Below, piece by piece: positions 8,898-16,491 of a stretch of 64,000 bases of DNA. Under the pieces are notes generated by a model, which saw only the letters and a program-made list of their open reading frames with translations, was not told the DNA's origin and did not search any database. A program made the position numbers and the translations under genes. Each line of letters opens with the position of its first letter. The first letter of the stretch is position 1. Source of the stretch: CAVQZC01 sp963718315 (GTDB lineage Bacteria > Actinomycetota > Thermoleophilia > Gaiellales > JAICJC01); contig CAVQZC010000007.1 of NCBI GenBank assembly GCA_963718315.1, positions 372,001 to 436,000 of the forward strand, read 5' to 3'.

Positions 8898-10286
8898 TCA
8901 AGTCGCGTCGGGGCGGAGTGGGTGGTGCTGGAGCCACACCTTTTCCCATTGCGGAATCGGGTGAGTCTTCAGGCTGAGCGGGGGGAGAGGTGTCTGGCTG
9001 AAGTTGAACGATCTGGAGTAGTCGTAGGCGTTGGCGTCGCTCGTGCCCAGCGGCGCCAGACTAAATACGTGTTCGGTAAAGGCGAGGATCGAGGCGAAGG
9101 AGGCGCTCGTATGGTCGGTGTAGCCCGGCTTCGCGTAGGGCGAGACGATCACCATGGGCACGCGGACGCCCCAGCCGTTGGGTGGTGGGACGTGGTCGTA
9201 GAAGCAGCCGCAGTCGTCGTAGGTGATGAAGATGGCGGTTGAGTTCCAGTACTGGCTCTGGCCGATGGCGTTGACGACCTGGCCAATCCAGTTGTCTCCG
9301 TCCAGCATCGATTCGCCGTTGTGCTGGGAGTCGTCTGCGGTTGGGATGACGTAGGAGAGGGCGGGCAGCTGGCCGCCTGAGATATCGGTCAGGATGTTCG
9401 ACGCTACCCGCATGTTGTTGATCTGGGAGCTGTACAGGCAGTCGGCGAAGGTCGGGCAGACGCCCCAGAGATAGGACTGAGTGTTGTTGTCGGCGTAGAT
9501 CCGCCAACTCCTGCCCGCGGCACTCATCCGATCCATGATGGTGGGCACCCACTTGACCGGAGATGATCGGTATGGCCCGCTCCCGTCCGGCTTTGGGATA
9601 CACGACGGAACGGCGATGTTCTTCTGCTGGGTCGGGCTGTACCACCACGCGTCTCGCAGCGAATTGCAACCCCAGCCCGGACTGCCCGCTCCCGCGGTAC
9701 CGGGGAAGGGATTGACGCCCGGATTCTCCGCAAACCCGTCAAGCGTCCCCGATCCCAACTCCATGTGAGCGTGCCAGCTGGGAACGCGGCTGAGCTCGAA
9801 GGTGCGGTCGGAGATCACGAACTTCGTGGCCAGACTGGCCAGGTTGGGGATCTGCGACGGCAGGAAGTGCGTGTAGCAGGCGTATGCCGGCGGGCCGCAT
9901 CCCGCGATCGCCGGGAAGTTGTTCATCTTGAAGCCGTTGATGCCGTTGATGGCGCTGATCTGGCCAAGGCCGTCGTGCTCGACGCTGGGAACGATGTCCG
10001 GCTCCTGGGTCAGCTTGATCTTCGAGCCGTCGGGCAACAGACCCCTCGCACGCCCGTTACAGCGCGGTGAACCATCGGGCAGGCGCTGCGACAGGCACAG
10101 CGCCCCCAGCGTCTCATCAAAGCTGTGGTTCTCCTGGAAGATCACAACCACATGCTTGATCGGACTCGACGGGCCGATGCTGCTGGCGCGATCGATCGAC
10201 GCCCGGGCCGCTGGGCCACCGAACGTCACCACCATCAGTGACAGGACACCAATCAGCCATAACGATGCGAGCCTTGTGCGGATCAT
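8898..10286 (-). CDS. Secreted phosphoesterase (phospholipase C / acid phosphatase family)
   Basis: 462 aa from ATG 10286, with GAGGT 7 bases upstream. A signal peptide ends near GGPAARA. The mature protein opens IKHVVVIFQENHSFDETLG, the metal-binding start of the PF04185 family (bacterial phospholipase C, AcpA-type phosphatases). Later come AIFITYDDCGCFYDHVPPP and VPMVIVSPYAKPGYTDH, both typical conserved blocks. Substrate (phospholipid or phosphomonoester) cannot be told from sequence. It is the main cargo of the tRNA-Val element. A related lipoprotein lies at 54209-55635, outside the element. Confidence 0.85.
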   Translation of the reverse strand: MIRTRLASLWLIGVLSLMVVTFGGPAARASIDRASSIGPSSPIKHVVVIFQENHSFDETLGALCLSQRLPDGSPRCNGRARGLLPDGSKIKLTQEPDIVPSVEHDGLGQISAINGINGFKMNNFPAIAGCGPPAYACYTHFLPSQIPNLASLATKFVISDRTFELSRVPSWHAHMELGSGTLDGFAENPGVNPFPGTAGAGSPGWGCNSLRDAWWYSPTQQKNIAVPSCIPKPDGSGPYRSSPVKWVPTIMDRMSAAGRSWRIYADNNTQSYLWGVCPTFADCLYSSQINNMRVASNILTDISGGQLPALSYVIPTADDSQHNGESMLDGDNWIGQVVNAIGQSQYWNSTAIFITYDDCGCFYDHVPPPNGWGVRVPMVIVSPYAKPGYTDHTSASFASILAFTEHVFSLAPLGTSDANAYDYSRSFNFSQTPLPPLSLKTHPIPQWEKVWLQHHPLRPDAT

Positions 10287-10498
10287 CACGATCACCTCAA
10301 AGGCGGAGCCTGGAGCGTTATCCAATTGCCGCACAGTCTTCCGGGAGCCCGGTCATCTCTGCATCAGCGCGCTCACTGAAACCGACTACGGGGATCTGCG
10401 CATCCGAACGGCCGCTCGCCCGAGCAAGGCCGCACCGGTTGGCTCGACCATCCACCGGAATGTTGCCTGGTGCCGCGCTGCCCCCTCGGGGCCATGCG

Positions 10499-10526
10499 CG
10501 GTGCAACGTGGGTGCAACAGAGATCC
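10499..10526. repeat. 28-bp imperfect direct repeat, right copy
   Basis: Partner of 7593-7620 with four mismatches, placed 100 bases inside attR. On the reverse strand it reads like the integrase C-terminal tail (LHPxCT), so it may be debris of another integrase rather than a binding site. Confidence 0.45.
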
Positions 10527-10626
10527 GGCAATCCGGGGTACGCCAGGGTGGACCAGTGATCGGCGAAACCGACTGTTTCCAGGGTTTTCGTAGCCGTCGT
10601 GTGCCGTCGTGTGCCGCTGCTGGCTT

Positions 10627-10671
10627 AGCTCGACAAGCTGGGGGTCACTGGTTCGAGCCCAGTACCGCCCA
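10627..10671 (+). repeat. attR: 45-bp copy of the tRNA-Val 3' end
   Basis: Exact copy of 7475-7519. The acceptor 5' strand and D-arm are missing, so it is not a second tRNA gene. Confidence 0.85.
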
Positions 10672-10710
10672 TCTCTGGTACCCCGAGCTTCCGGCAAGAT
10701 GGAGGGGGCT

Positions 10711-10736
10711 CGTGGGGGAACCCTGGTTCCCCCACG
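10711..10736. repeat. Perfect inverted repeat, 12-bp arms, 2-bp spacer
   Basis: CGTGGGGGAACC (10711-10722), CT, then its exact complement (10725-10736). It lies between the second and third tRNA-end copies. No U tract follows, so a terminator is possible but a protein-binding or recombination site is equally so. Confidence 0.6.
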
Positions 10737-10741
10737 TAAAG

Positions 10742-10779
10742 GCTTGGGGTCACTGGTTCGAGCCCAGTGCCGCCCATCT
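10742..10779 (+). repeat. Third, degenerate copy of the tRNA-Val 3' end
   Basis: Shares GGGGTCACTGGTTCGAGCCC, then CAGT followed by G instead of A, then CCGCCCATCT with attR, including four bases beyond the tRNA end. It lies about 70 bp past attR. This suggests a second, older integration at the same target or partial deletion of a tandem element. Confidence 0.65.
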
Positions 10780-10808
10780 GTAGTTCCCCTGGCAAAGCGC
10801 CTTGCCCG

Positions 10809-11396
10809 CTATGGGTGGATCTTCTGCCCCGCCTCCAGCATGTCCACGTATTTCTCCAGCCGGCGTGCGCGTGTGTCAGGCCGTTTGGCCTCGGCGAGGC
10901 GGTACAGAATGGCATACCGGTTGGCTGAGTCGAGCGACTCGAAGAAGGCCCTGGCCTGCGGCCGGCGTTCCAGCTCGCGTTCAAGATCCGGCGGCATCGA
11001 GGCTGTGCGCTGGCCCGCGTAGGCGGCCTCCCAGCGGCCGTCCGCCTTGGCCAGCTCGACCTCGCGCAGCCCTGCCGGCCGCATCGCGCCCTGCATCTCC
11101 AGCTTCTCGGCCAGATCGGTGTTCCGCTTCGACCATCTGCTCCGCGCCGACCGTGGAGTGAACCGCTGCAACCAGTGCGCGTCGTCAAGCGAGCGCTTCT
11201 GCCCGTCGATCCAGCCGAAGCACAGCGCGGCCTCCAGCGCCTCCTGGTAGGACACCGTCGGGCCAGCCGCGCCCTTCTTTGCGATCCGCAGCCATACCCC
11301 CGGCGAGGCGGCGTGATGCTCGTCCAGCCAGACAGTCCACGCGGCCTGCGAAAGGAAGGAGATCACCGGCAGGTCGGACGGGGAGTCCGCGCTCAT
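10809..11396 (-). CDS. YdeI/OmpD-associated family protein
   Basis: 195 aa. SYQEALEAALCFGWIDGQKRS and the later FTPRSARSRWSKRNTDLAEKL are signature blocks of the YdeI family (bacteriocin-protection/OmdA-type proteins), whose molecular function is unsettled. The C-terminal half with the repeated aromatic/basic helices matches the OmdA domain. No signal peptide or membrane segment is seen, so it is cytoplasmic. TACGAT (11403-11408, reverse strand) ends 6 bases before the ATG, suggesting a leaderless mRNA. It is the first normal gene outside the integrative element. Confidence 0.8.
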   Translation of the reverse strand: MSADSPSDLPVISFLSQAAWTVWLDEHHAASPGVWLRIAKKGAAGPTVSYQEALEAALCFGWIDGQKRSLDDAHWLQRFTPRSARSRWSKRNTDLAEKLEMQGAMRPAGLREVELAKADGRWEAAYAGQRTASMPPDLERELERRPQARAFFESLDSANRYAILYRLAEAKRPDTRARRLEKYVDMLEAGQKIHP

Positions 11397-11614
11397 CGCG
11401 TGATCGTAGCCACCGGTAAGAGTCCACCCCGGGCGTGGCGACGGTCAAGCTGCCGCCGAGAATCCTCCGCCCGACGTCTCGCTGTGTAAGATTGCGCCGT
11501 GGAATGGCTTCGCCACATCCGGGGCGGCCACTTCGCCGCCTGGCAGGAGCCGGAACTCTTCACGTGCGGGTTACGGGCCGGGTTCCGGTCACTCCGTTAG
11601 CGAAGGGAGCAGAC

Positions 11615-12370
11615 ATGTCAGAGACCGCACCCAGCGGCGATGGGACCGTGCCAATCCTGCCTGACTCGGGATTCGTGTTCGACAGGTCTCGAGCCGCGCT
11701 GGTCGTGATCGACCCCCAGAACGACTTCCTGAGTCCTGACGGTGCCGGATGGCCGATCTTCGGTCGAGGCGTCACCGAGAACGACGTGGTCGCAAATCTC
11801 GCGATGCTGTTCGAGGCGGCCGAGTCCATCGAGATGACCGTAGCCGTCTCGCCTCACTACCACTATCCGTATGACGTGGAATGGCAGTTCGGAGGTCCAG
11901 CCGAGCAGCTCCTGTTCGCAGTGCGCATGTTCGAACGCTCGGGGCCGCTGACCGTCGAGGGCCTGCCCGGGTCAGGTGCCGACTTCCTCGAGCAGTTCAA
12001 GCGGTTCATCCTCGACGAGTCGACGATCATCGCCTCGCCACACAAGATGTGGGGCCCACAGAGCAACGATCTGGCATTCCAGCTGCGAAAGCGCGGCGTC
12101 TCGCAGATCGTCCTCGCCGGGATGTCTGCGAACCTCTGCGTGGAGTCCCACCTGCGTCATCTTCTGGAGGAGGGCTTCGAGGTTGCAGTCGTCCGCGATG
12201 CTACGGCCGCGCCACAGGTCGCCGCAGGCGACGCGTACCTCGCGGCTCTCACGAACTTCAGCTTCCTCGCCAACGCCGTCTGGACGACCGAAGAGGCGGT
12301 CTTGGAGATTCGCGGAGACGGGACGCCCCTGGCGCGACCGCACGGGCGGATGGCGAGCCTGGCGCATTGA
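11615..12370 (+). CDS. Isochorismatase-family cysteine hydrolase
   Basis: 251 aa from ATG 11615, with AAGGGAG upstream; an in-frame start at 11435 would only add unrelated arginine-rich sequence. Catalytic triad candidates: Asp33 in VVIDPQNDF, Lys in ASPHKMWG and Cys in GMSANLCVES. The family hydrolyses amides such as nicotinamide, ureidoacrylate or N-carbamoylsarcosine, or the vinyl ether of isochorismate; substrate here is unknown. The next gene, a carbonic anhydrase, starts 20 bases downstream on the same strand, so the two are probably one operon. A CO2/bicarbonate link through carbamate release is speculative. Confidence 0.85.
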   Translation: MSETAPSGDGTVPILPDSGFVFDRSRAALVVIDPQNDFLSPDGAGWPIFGRGVTENDVVANLAMLFEAAESIEMTVAVSPHYHYPYDVEWQFGGPAEQLLFAVRMFERSGPLTVEGLPGSGADFLEQFKRFILDESTIIASPHKMWGPQSNDLAFQLRKRGVSQIVLAGMSANLCVESHLRHLLEEGFEVAVVRDATAAPQVAAGDAYLAALTNFSFLANAVWTTEEAVLEIRGDGTPLARPHGRMASLAH

Positions 12371-12390
12371 AAGCACCAAAGGAGAAGAGC

Positions 12391-12900
12391 ATGGCTACCA
12401 GTCTCATTGACGCAGCGCTGAGCGCCAACGCAACCATTGCCGACGACTACGATCCCGACCGTGGGCGGCCGCCGGCCCCGAAGATCGCAATCGTCACCTG
12501 TGCGGATCCACGGCTGAGCAACATCGAGCAGATGCTGGGTCTTGCCGAAGGCGATGTCGACATGATCAGGAACTTCGGCACCGTGATTGATGACGACGCT
12601 GTCCGATCGCTTGTTCTTTCGACCAGACTGTTGGGCAGCCGAGAGATCATGATCATCAACCACACCGACTGCGGGATGCTCAGGTTCACCGACGGCGAGA
12701 TGGAGGATCGGCTCCGCAAGGAGACGGGCCGGGCGCCGATTGCGCCGGCGAGGTTCTACAGCTTCACCGACGTGGAGGAGAACACCAGGGAGCAGATCCA
12801 GAAAGCCAGGTCACACCCATGGATCTCACCTGACGTTCCAGTCAGGGGGTTCGTCTACGACGTTAGCACCGGGCGGCTGAGCGAGGTATTCCCGGCCTGA
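12391..12900 (+). CDS. Beta-class carbonic anhydrase
   Basis: 169 aa, starting at ATG 12391 behind AAAGGAGAA. Zinc ligands are intact: Cys37, His91 and Cys94, with the Asp39-Arg41 dyad in TCADPRL and NHTDCGM. The short form matches the small actinobacterial beta-carbonic anhydrases such as Rv1284. It interconverts CO2 and bicarbonate in the cytoplasm. It follows the cysteine hydrolase gene in a likely two-gene operon. Confidence 0.9.
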   Translation: MATSLIDAALSANATIADDYDPDRGRPPAPKIAIVTCADPRLSNIEQMLGLAEGDVDMIRNFGTVIDDDAVRSLVLSTRLLGSREIMIINHTDCGMLRFTDGEMEDRLRKETGRAPIAPARFYSFTDVEENTREQIQKARSHPWISPDVPVRGFVYDVSTGRLSEVFPA

Positions 12901-12940
12901 GCCGGCCTGAGCCATCCGGCCACGCGGGTACGCTGGGACC

Positions 12941-13468
12941 GTGTTGATGCTCGACACGGCGGGAGCGCTTACCCTGGCGACCGCCATTGCAGCCGCAGTC
13001 GCCGCTGTGGCGGCGTGTGCAGCCGTCGGACTCGACGTCTGGCGGGATCAGAAGCGTCACATCCCCCATGTGTCGGCACAGGCTGGACGGCCGACTGATG
13101 GGGTCGGGCCGACGCTTGCCTTCGCGAACGCTGGTCCGGGGGTCGCCATCGGGGTTGCCTACTTCGGCGTGGACGGCGGCTATCGATTCGGAAACGGCGT
13201 CGGCCCGGGCGGCCACCTGATGCCGTTTGCAGAGACAACCGAACGGGTGGCGCTCCCCGATTGGGCGGCCGACGCACCGACCCTGGTCTTCTCCTGCCGG
13301 GATATCGACGGCGTCCTGCATCTCTGGACGCCGGATGGCCGATACGACCAGTCCCGGCCGACGCCGGGAGCGTGGCCGACGGCGGATGAACAGTTTCGCA
13401 CCATGTACCCGGACGTTCCCATCCCTGACAGGGTGTGGGACACGTCCGCTCGCGTCGAGTGGAAATAG
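12941..13468 (+). CDS. Membrane-anchored protein of unknown function
   Basis: 175 aa. One N-terminal hydrophobic helix (about residues 7-30, alanine/valine-rich) is followed by a soluble domain with IPHVSAQAG and a Trp-rich C-terminal part. I do not recognise the family. The GTG at 12941 is supported by TACGCT (12929-12934) ending 6 bases upstream, a leaderless arrangement; an ATG at 12947 is the alternative. It converges on the flavoprotein gene with 7 bases between stops. Confidence 0.55.
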   Translation: MLMLDTAGALTLATAIAAAVAAVAACAAVGLDVWRDQKRHIPHVSAQAGRPTDGVGPTLAFANAGPGVAIGVAYFGVDGGYRFGNGVGPGGHLMPFAETTERVALPDWAADAPTLVFSCRDIDGVLHLWTPDGRYDQSRPTPGAWPTADEQFRTMYPDVPIPDRVWDTSARVEWK

Positions 13469-13475
13469 CGCCCGG

Positions 13476-15152
13476 CTACACCAGGACCTGATGCGCGAGG
13501 CGGACGGCGATGGATCCGTCGCCGACTGCGCCCGCGACACGCTTCGAGGCGTCTGCCCGGACGTCGCCCGCGGCGAACACGCCCGGGCGCACCGTTTCGA
13601 GAAGCTGCGGCTCACGGTCGGCCAGGGGCCACCGAAGGTGACCGTCGTAGGTCGCCGCGCCGGTTCCACAAAGCAGGTAGCCGGCCGGATCGAGTGCGAG
13701 GATTCCGTTGGCGGCCTCGGTGCAGGGTTCAGCGCCGATCATGACGAAGACGGCCGTGCACCCGACCGAGGTCACCGCGCCGTCGCGCCGGTCGCGCAGG
13801 CTCGCCGACTCCACCGTGGCCAACCCGTCGACGCCGACGAGCTCCGTCTCGGTCATCACCTCGATCCGCGGGGAGCGTTCGATGCGGTCGACGAGGTAGT
13901 GGGACATGGTGGACTTGAGGGCCTTGCCGCGGACGAGGACGCGCACGCTGCGGGCACGCGTCGCCAGCTGCGTCGCGGCCTGTCCCGCGGAGTTGCCGCC
14001 GCCGATCACGATCACGTCCTCGTCCCTGGAGCGCTCGATGTCGGTGGGCATGGCGGCGTGGTAGACCCCGGCGCCACGGAATCGGTCGATGCCCTCCGCC
14101 TGGAGCTCTCGCCAGCGCGCGCCCGTGGCCATCACCAGACAGCGCGCGAGGACGTGCTGGCCGTCATCGAGATCGACACGCACCAGCCCTTCGGGGCCAT
14201 CAGCAAGCTCCACCGCACGGTGGAAGCTCGAGAGCACGGCGTCGAAGCGGCGGGCCTGGAGGGTGGCCTTGCGCGTCAGTTCCGTCCCCGAGATGCCGGT
14301 CGGGAAGCCGAGGTAGTTCTCGATGCGCGTACTCGTGCCGGCCTGCCCGCCCGGCGCCCAGGCCTCTGCGACGAACGTCCGCATGCCCTCCGAACCGGCG
14401 TACACCGCGCTGGCCAGGCCCGCCGGCCCGGCTCCGAGCACGACCATGTCAAAGCGCTCGCCGTCCACCTGGGCCCGCAGCCCCAGCGACCGAGCGACCT
14501 GAGCGGCAGACGGGTTGCGCATCACCTCGGTGGCGTGCACGAGGACGGGGGTCTCCGAGCGCGGGATCTGCAGCCAGTCGAGCATTGCGGCGCTTTCGGC
14601 GTCGCTATCGGCGTCGTACCAGCGCACCGGCAGCAGGTTGCGTTCGAGCAGATCGCGCACCTCGAAGGCCCGCCGCGATCCGCGGGTCGCGATCAACCGC
14701 ATGACGCCATGCCCCTCGGCCACGTGCCAATCGCGTCGCGCCTGGAGCGTGCGGAAGACCAGCTCGCCGAACTCAGGCCACCGCGCCACCATGTCGCGCA
14801 GACCAGCGCGGTCGAACTCGATCACGTCGGTCGGCTGCACCGCCACGCACGCGCTGATCGTCGGCTCTCCAGTGAACATCGCGATGTCCCCGACAAACGT
14901 GCCTCCGTCGGCTTGCGCGATGTAGACGTCCTTTCCCGGTTTGCGGTCGATGAACTCGACCAGGCCGCTCTCGAGTACGAAAAACGGCGCGTCGCGCACG
15001 CCGTGCTCGTAGAGGAGCTCGCCGGGGTCGAACCTACGCCGCGCGCCCCGCTTCCCCAACCACGCGAGCTTCGCGTCGGAGAGGCGCGGAAACAGGAGCT
15101 CGTCGTCGAGCTCCGGGAAGCGCGCGCTTCGAATCACCTCGGTGGTCGCCAC
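13476..15152 (-). CDS. Cyclic-nucleotide-domain / thioredoxin reductase-like flavoprotein
   Basis: 558 aa. An N-terminal cNMP-binding-type domain (about residues 20-135, with ALTFVGDIAMFTGEPT-like core and VIEFDR) leads into a thioredoxin-fold-like linker, then an FAD/NAD(P)H oxidoreductase (GAGPAGLASAVYAGSEG, GGQAGTSTRIENYLGFP, NADPH site IGGGNSAGQAA, FAD tail GVFAAGDVRA). The redox-active CxxC of true thioredoxin reductases is absent from its usual place, so it probably uses another acceptor. Ligand and partner are unknown. A leaderless start is likely: TAGCCT (15159-15164, reverse) ends 6 bases from GTG 15152. Confidence 0.85.
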   Translation of the reverse strand: MATTEVIRSARFPELDDELLFPRLSDAKLAWLGKRGARRRFDPGELLYEHGVRDAPFFVLESGLVEFIDRKPGKDVYIAQADGGTFVGDIAMFTGEPTISACVAVQPTDVIEFDRAGLRDMVARWPEFGELVFRTLQARRDWHVAEGHGVMRLIATRGSRRAFEVRDLLERNLLPVRWYDADSDAESAAMLDWLQIPRSETPVLVHATEVMRNPSAAQVARSLGLRAQVDGERFDMVVLGAGPAGLASAVYAGSEGMRTFVAEAWAPGGQAGTSTRIENYLGFPTGISGTELTRKATLQARRFDAVLSSFHRAVELADGPEGLVRVDLDDGQHVLARCLVMATGARWRELQAEGIDRFRGAGVYHAAMPTDIERSRDEDVIVIGGGNSAGQAATQLATRARSVRVLVRGKALKSTMSHYLVDRIERSPRIEVMTETELVGVDGLATVESASLRDRRDGAVTSVGCTAVFVMIGAEPCTEAANGILALDPAGYLLCGTGAATYDGHLRWPLADREPQLLETVRPGVFAAGDVRADASKRVAGAVGDGSIAVRLAHQVLV

Positions 15153-15229
15153 GGGGGAAGGCTATCGGTTGAAGCGAGGCTAGAGCGGGCGGTGGTGCCA
15201 GGTGCCGACGAGATCGGCACGAACGCGGA

Positions 15230-15859
15230 TCAGAGGCCCCAGAACGCTCCCCTGAGCCCGACGGAGTGGAAGTACTCCCTGGCGTCGGACGGCTCGCGGC
15301 GCTGGTAGCCGGGCTCGAGCCGGCCCGCGTACCATCCACGGGCGAGCCGCCAGAGCGTAGGGATGTCCATCACGTATCCCCGCTCGTTCCCCGTACGGTC
15401 GAGCCATTCGGCGACGCACGGTTCGCCGCAGAACAGGCGCTGGTGTCCGCACGTGTGCACCACGTCATCCCAGATGTGGGCAGCGGGAACCAGGAAGTGC
15501 GCAACTTCGTCGCCAGCGGGCGGAGCTTCCCGGCCGACCACCCAGGCGAGCGCCCGATCGCAGCCGGGGCATCTGGTGGCGACCAGCACGTCGGGCTCGT
15601 CCACCAGCAGGTGCGGCAGTGCAAACGAGTCCCACGCACAGCCGCCCCACCAGAGCGTCGCGCGCCCCATCACCGAGAAGCCGAGCGGGACCGCCGAGAA
15701 CGGGTGCGCCATAGCGATCTCACCGTCCGGGTCGAGTACGACGTGGCGCTGCTCGTGGAGCTGGTGCAGGGCCCGGCGCTCCAGCGATCCCGCGGCCGGG
15801 GCACGGCCTGTGTCGGCGAACGAGCGGTAGACGGCGAGCCTGACCTCTTCGGAATCCAC
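15230..15859 (-). CDS. Alkylmercury lyase (MerB)-like protein
   Basis: 209 aa. An N-terminal winged-helix-like region precedes WGGCAWDSFALP, aligning with the MerB catalytic Cys96-Asp99 pair (here Cys74 and Asp77). HTCGHQRLF places Cys137 where MerB has Cys159. A second CPGC pair (97-100) and CGEPC follow. MerB cleaves the carbon-mercury bond of organomercurials in the cytoplasm. No merA, merR or merP is nearby, so mercury resistance is unproven; homologues with unknown roles are common. TACGCT (15867-15872, reverse) ends 7 bases from GTG 15859, so it is probably leaderless. Confidence 0.75.
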   Translation of the reverse strand: MDSEEVRLAVYRSFADTGRAPAAGSLERRALHQLHEQRHVVLDPDGEIAMAHPFSAVPLGFSVMGRATLWWGGCAWDSFALPHLLVDEPDVLVATRCPGCDRALAWVVGREAPPAGDEVAHFLVPAAHIWDDVVHTCGHQRLFCGEPCVAEWLDRTGNERGYVMDIPTLWRLARGWYAGRLEPGYQRREPSDAREYFHSVGLRGAFWGL

Positions 15860-15946
15860 CTGGGTGAGCGTAGTTGGTCACATCTCCGGCCGGCCCCGTG
15901 TCATACGGGTAGACACGAAACCATCCGACCGAGGAGGACGACGATC

Positions 15947-16435
15947 ATGAAGGCACGAATCGCGAACCCCGCCGTGAGCATCCCGGGAGTGCTCGAGGCG
16001 CTGCAGCAGCTGGGTGCCGCTGCGACCACCGCCGGCGTTCCAGAGACCACGCTCTACATGGTTCATCTGCGCGCGAGCCAGATCAACGGCTGCAGCGTGT
16101 GCGTGGACATTCACTCCCGCGAGCTCGACCACGCGGGGGAGCGCCCCGAGCGCATCCACATGGTGGCCGCGTGGCGCGAGGCGCCGTACTTCAGCGACGC
16201 CGAGCGCGCCGCCCTGGCGCTGACCGAGGCCGCCACGCGCCTGGCCGACCGCTCCGACCCCGTCTCCGACGAGGTCTGGGACGAGGCGGCGAGGCACTAC
16301 AGCGAGCAGCAGCTCGGCGCTCTCGTGGTCGCGATCGCGGGGATCAACGCGTTCAACCGCCTGAACGCGACCACCCGGCAGGTCACCGGCAACTGGGTCG
16401 ACCAGATCGCCCGCGCGAGCGCGCAGGCCGCCTGA
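15947..16435 (+). CDS. AhpD/carboxymuconolactone decarboxylase-family peroxidase
   Basis: 162 aa from ATG 15947, with GAGGAGG (15931-15937) upstream. The AhpD-type motif is complete: Cys49-x-x-Cys52 and His56 in NGCSVCVDIHSREL. These all-helical proteins reduce alkyl hydroperoxides through the cysteine pair. The N-terminus (NPAVSIPGVLEALQQLG) and the tail NATTRQVTGNW fit the subfamily often annotated as carboxymuconolactone decarboxylase. It is cytoplasmic. It lies between the MerB-like and F420-type genes without overlap. Confidence 0.9.
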   Translation: MKARIANPAVSIPGVLEALQQLGAAATTAGVPETTLYMVHLRASQINGCSVCVDIHSRELDHAGERPERIHMVAAWREAPYFSDAERAALALTEAATRLADRSDPVSDEVWDEAARHYSEQQLGALVVAIAGINAFNRLNATTRQVTGNWVDQIARASAQAA

Positions 16436-16491
16436 CCACCACGAGCTGAAGGCCGCGTTCAACCGTCGGTCGGAGTGGGTACCCGGCTGGC

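Larger units (their letters stand above)
7475..10671. mobile_element. Decayed tRNA-Val integrative element (about 3.2 kb)
   Basis: Bounded by the 45-bp tRNA-Val direct repeats. A tyrosine recombinase remnant lies next to the left end, the usual position. Its cargo is a 60-aa membrane protein and a secreted phosphoesterase, both on the minus strand. No excisionase, replication or conjugation genes are seen, and the integrase lacks its N-terminus, so the element is probably immobile unless helped in trans. Confidence 0.75.
10287..10808. other. Gene-poor right end of the integrative element
   Basis: 522 bases with no credible gene. It contains the right copy of the 28-bp repeat, the 45-bp attR, a perfect 26-bp inverted repeat and a third tRNA-Val end. 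Short reverse-strand ORFs here, with GTGLEPVTPSL-type translations, are read-through of the tRNA repeats. Confidence 0.7.

Noticed and set aside
10618..10680. Second tRNA-Val gene
   Set aside because: Only the 3' 45 bases are present; the acceptor 5' strand and D-arm are absent.
13227..15308. Long plus-strand ORF of 693 codons
   Set aside because: It is antisense to the clearly recognisable flavoprotein gene and has no family-like sequence; long shadows are expected at this GC content.
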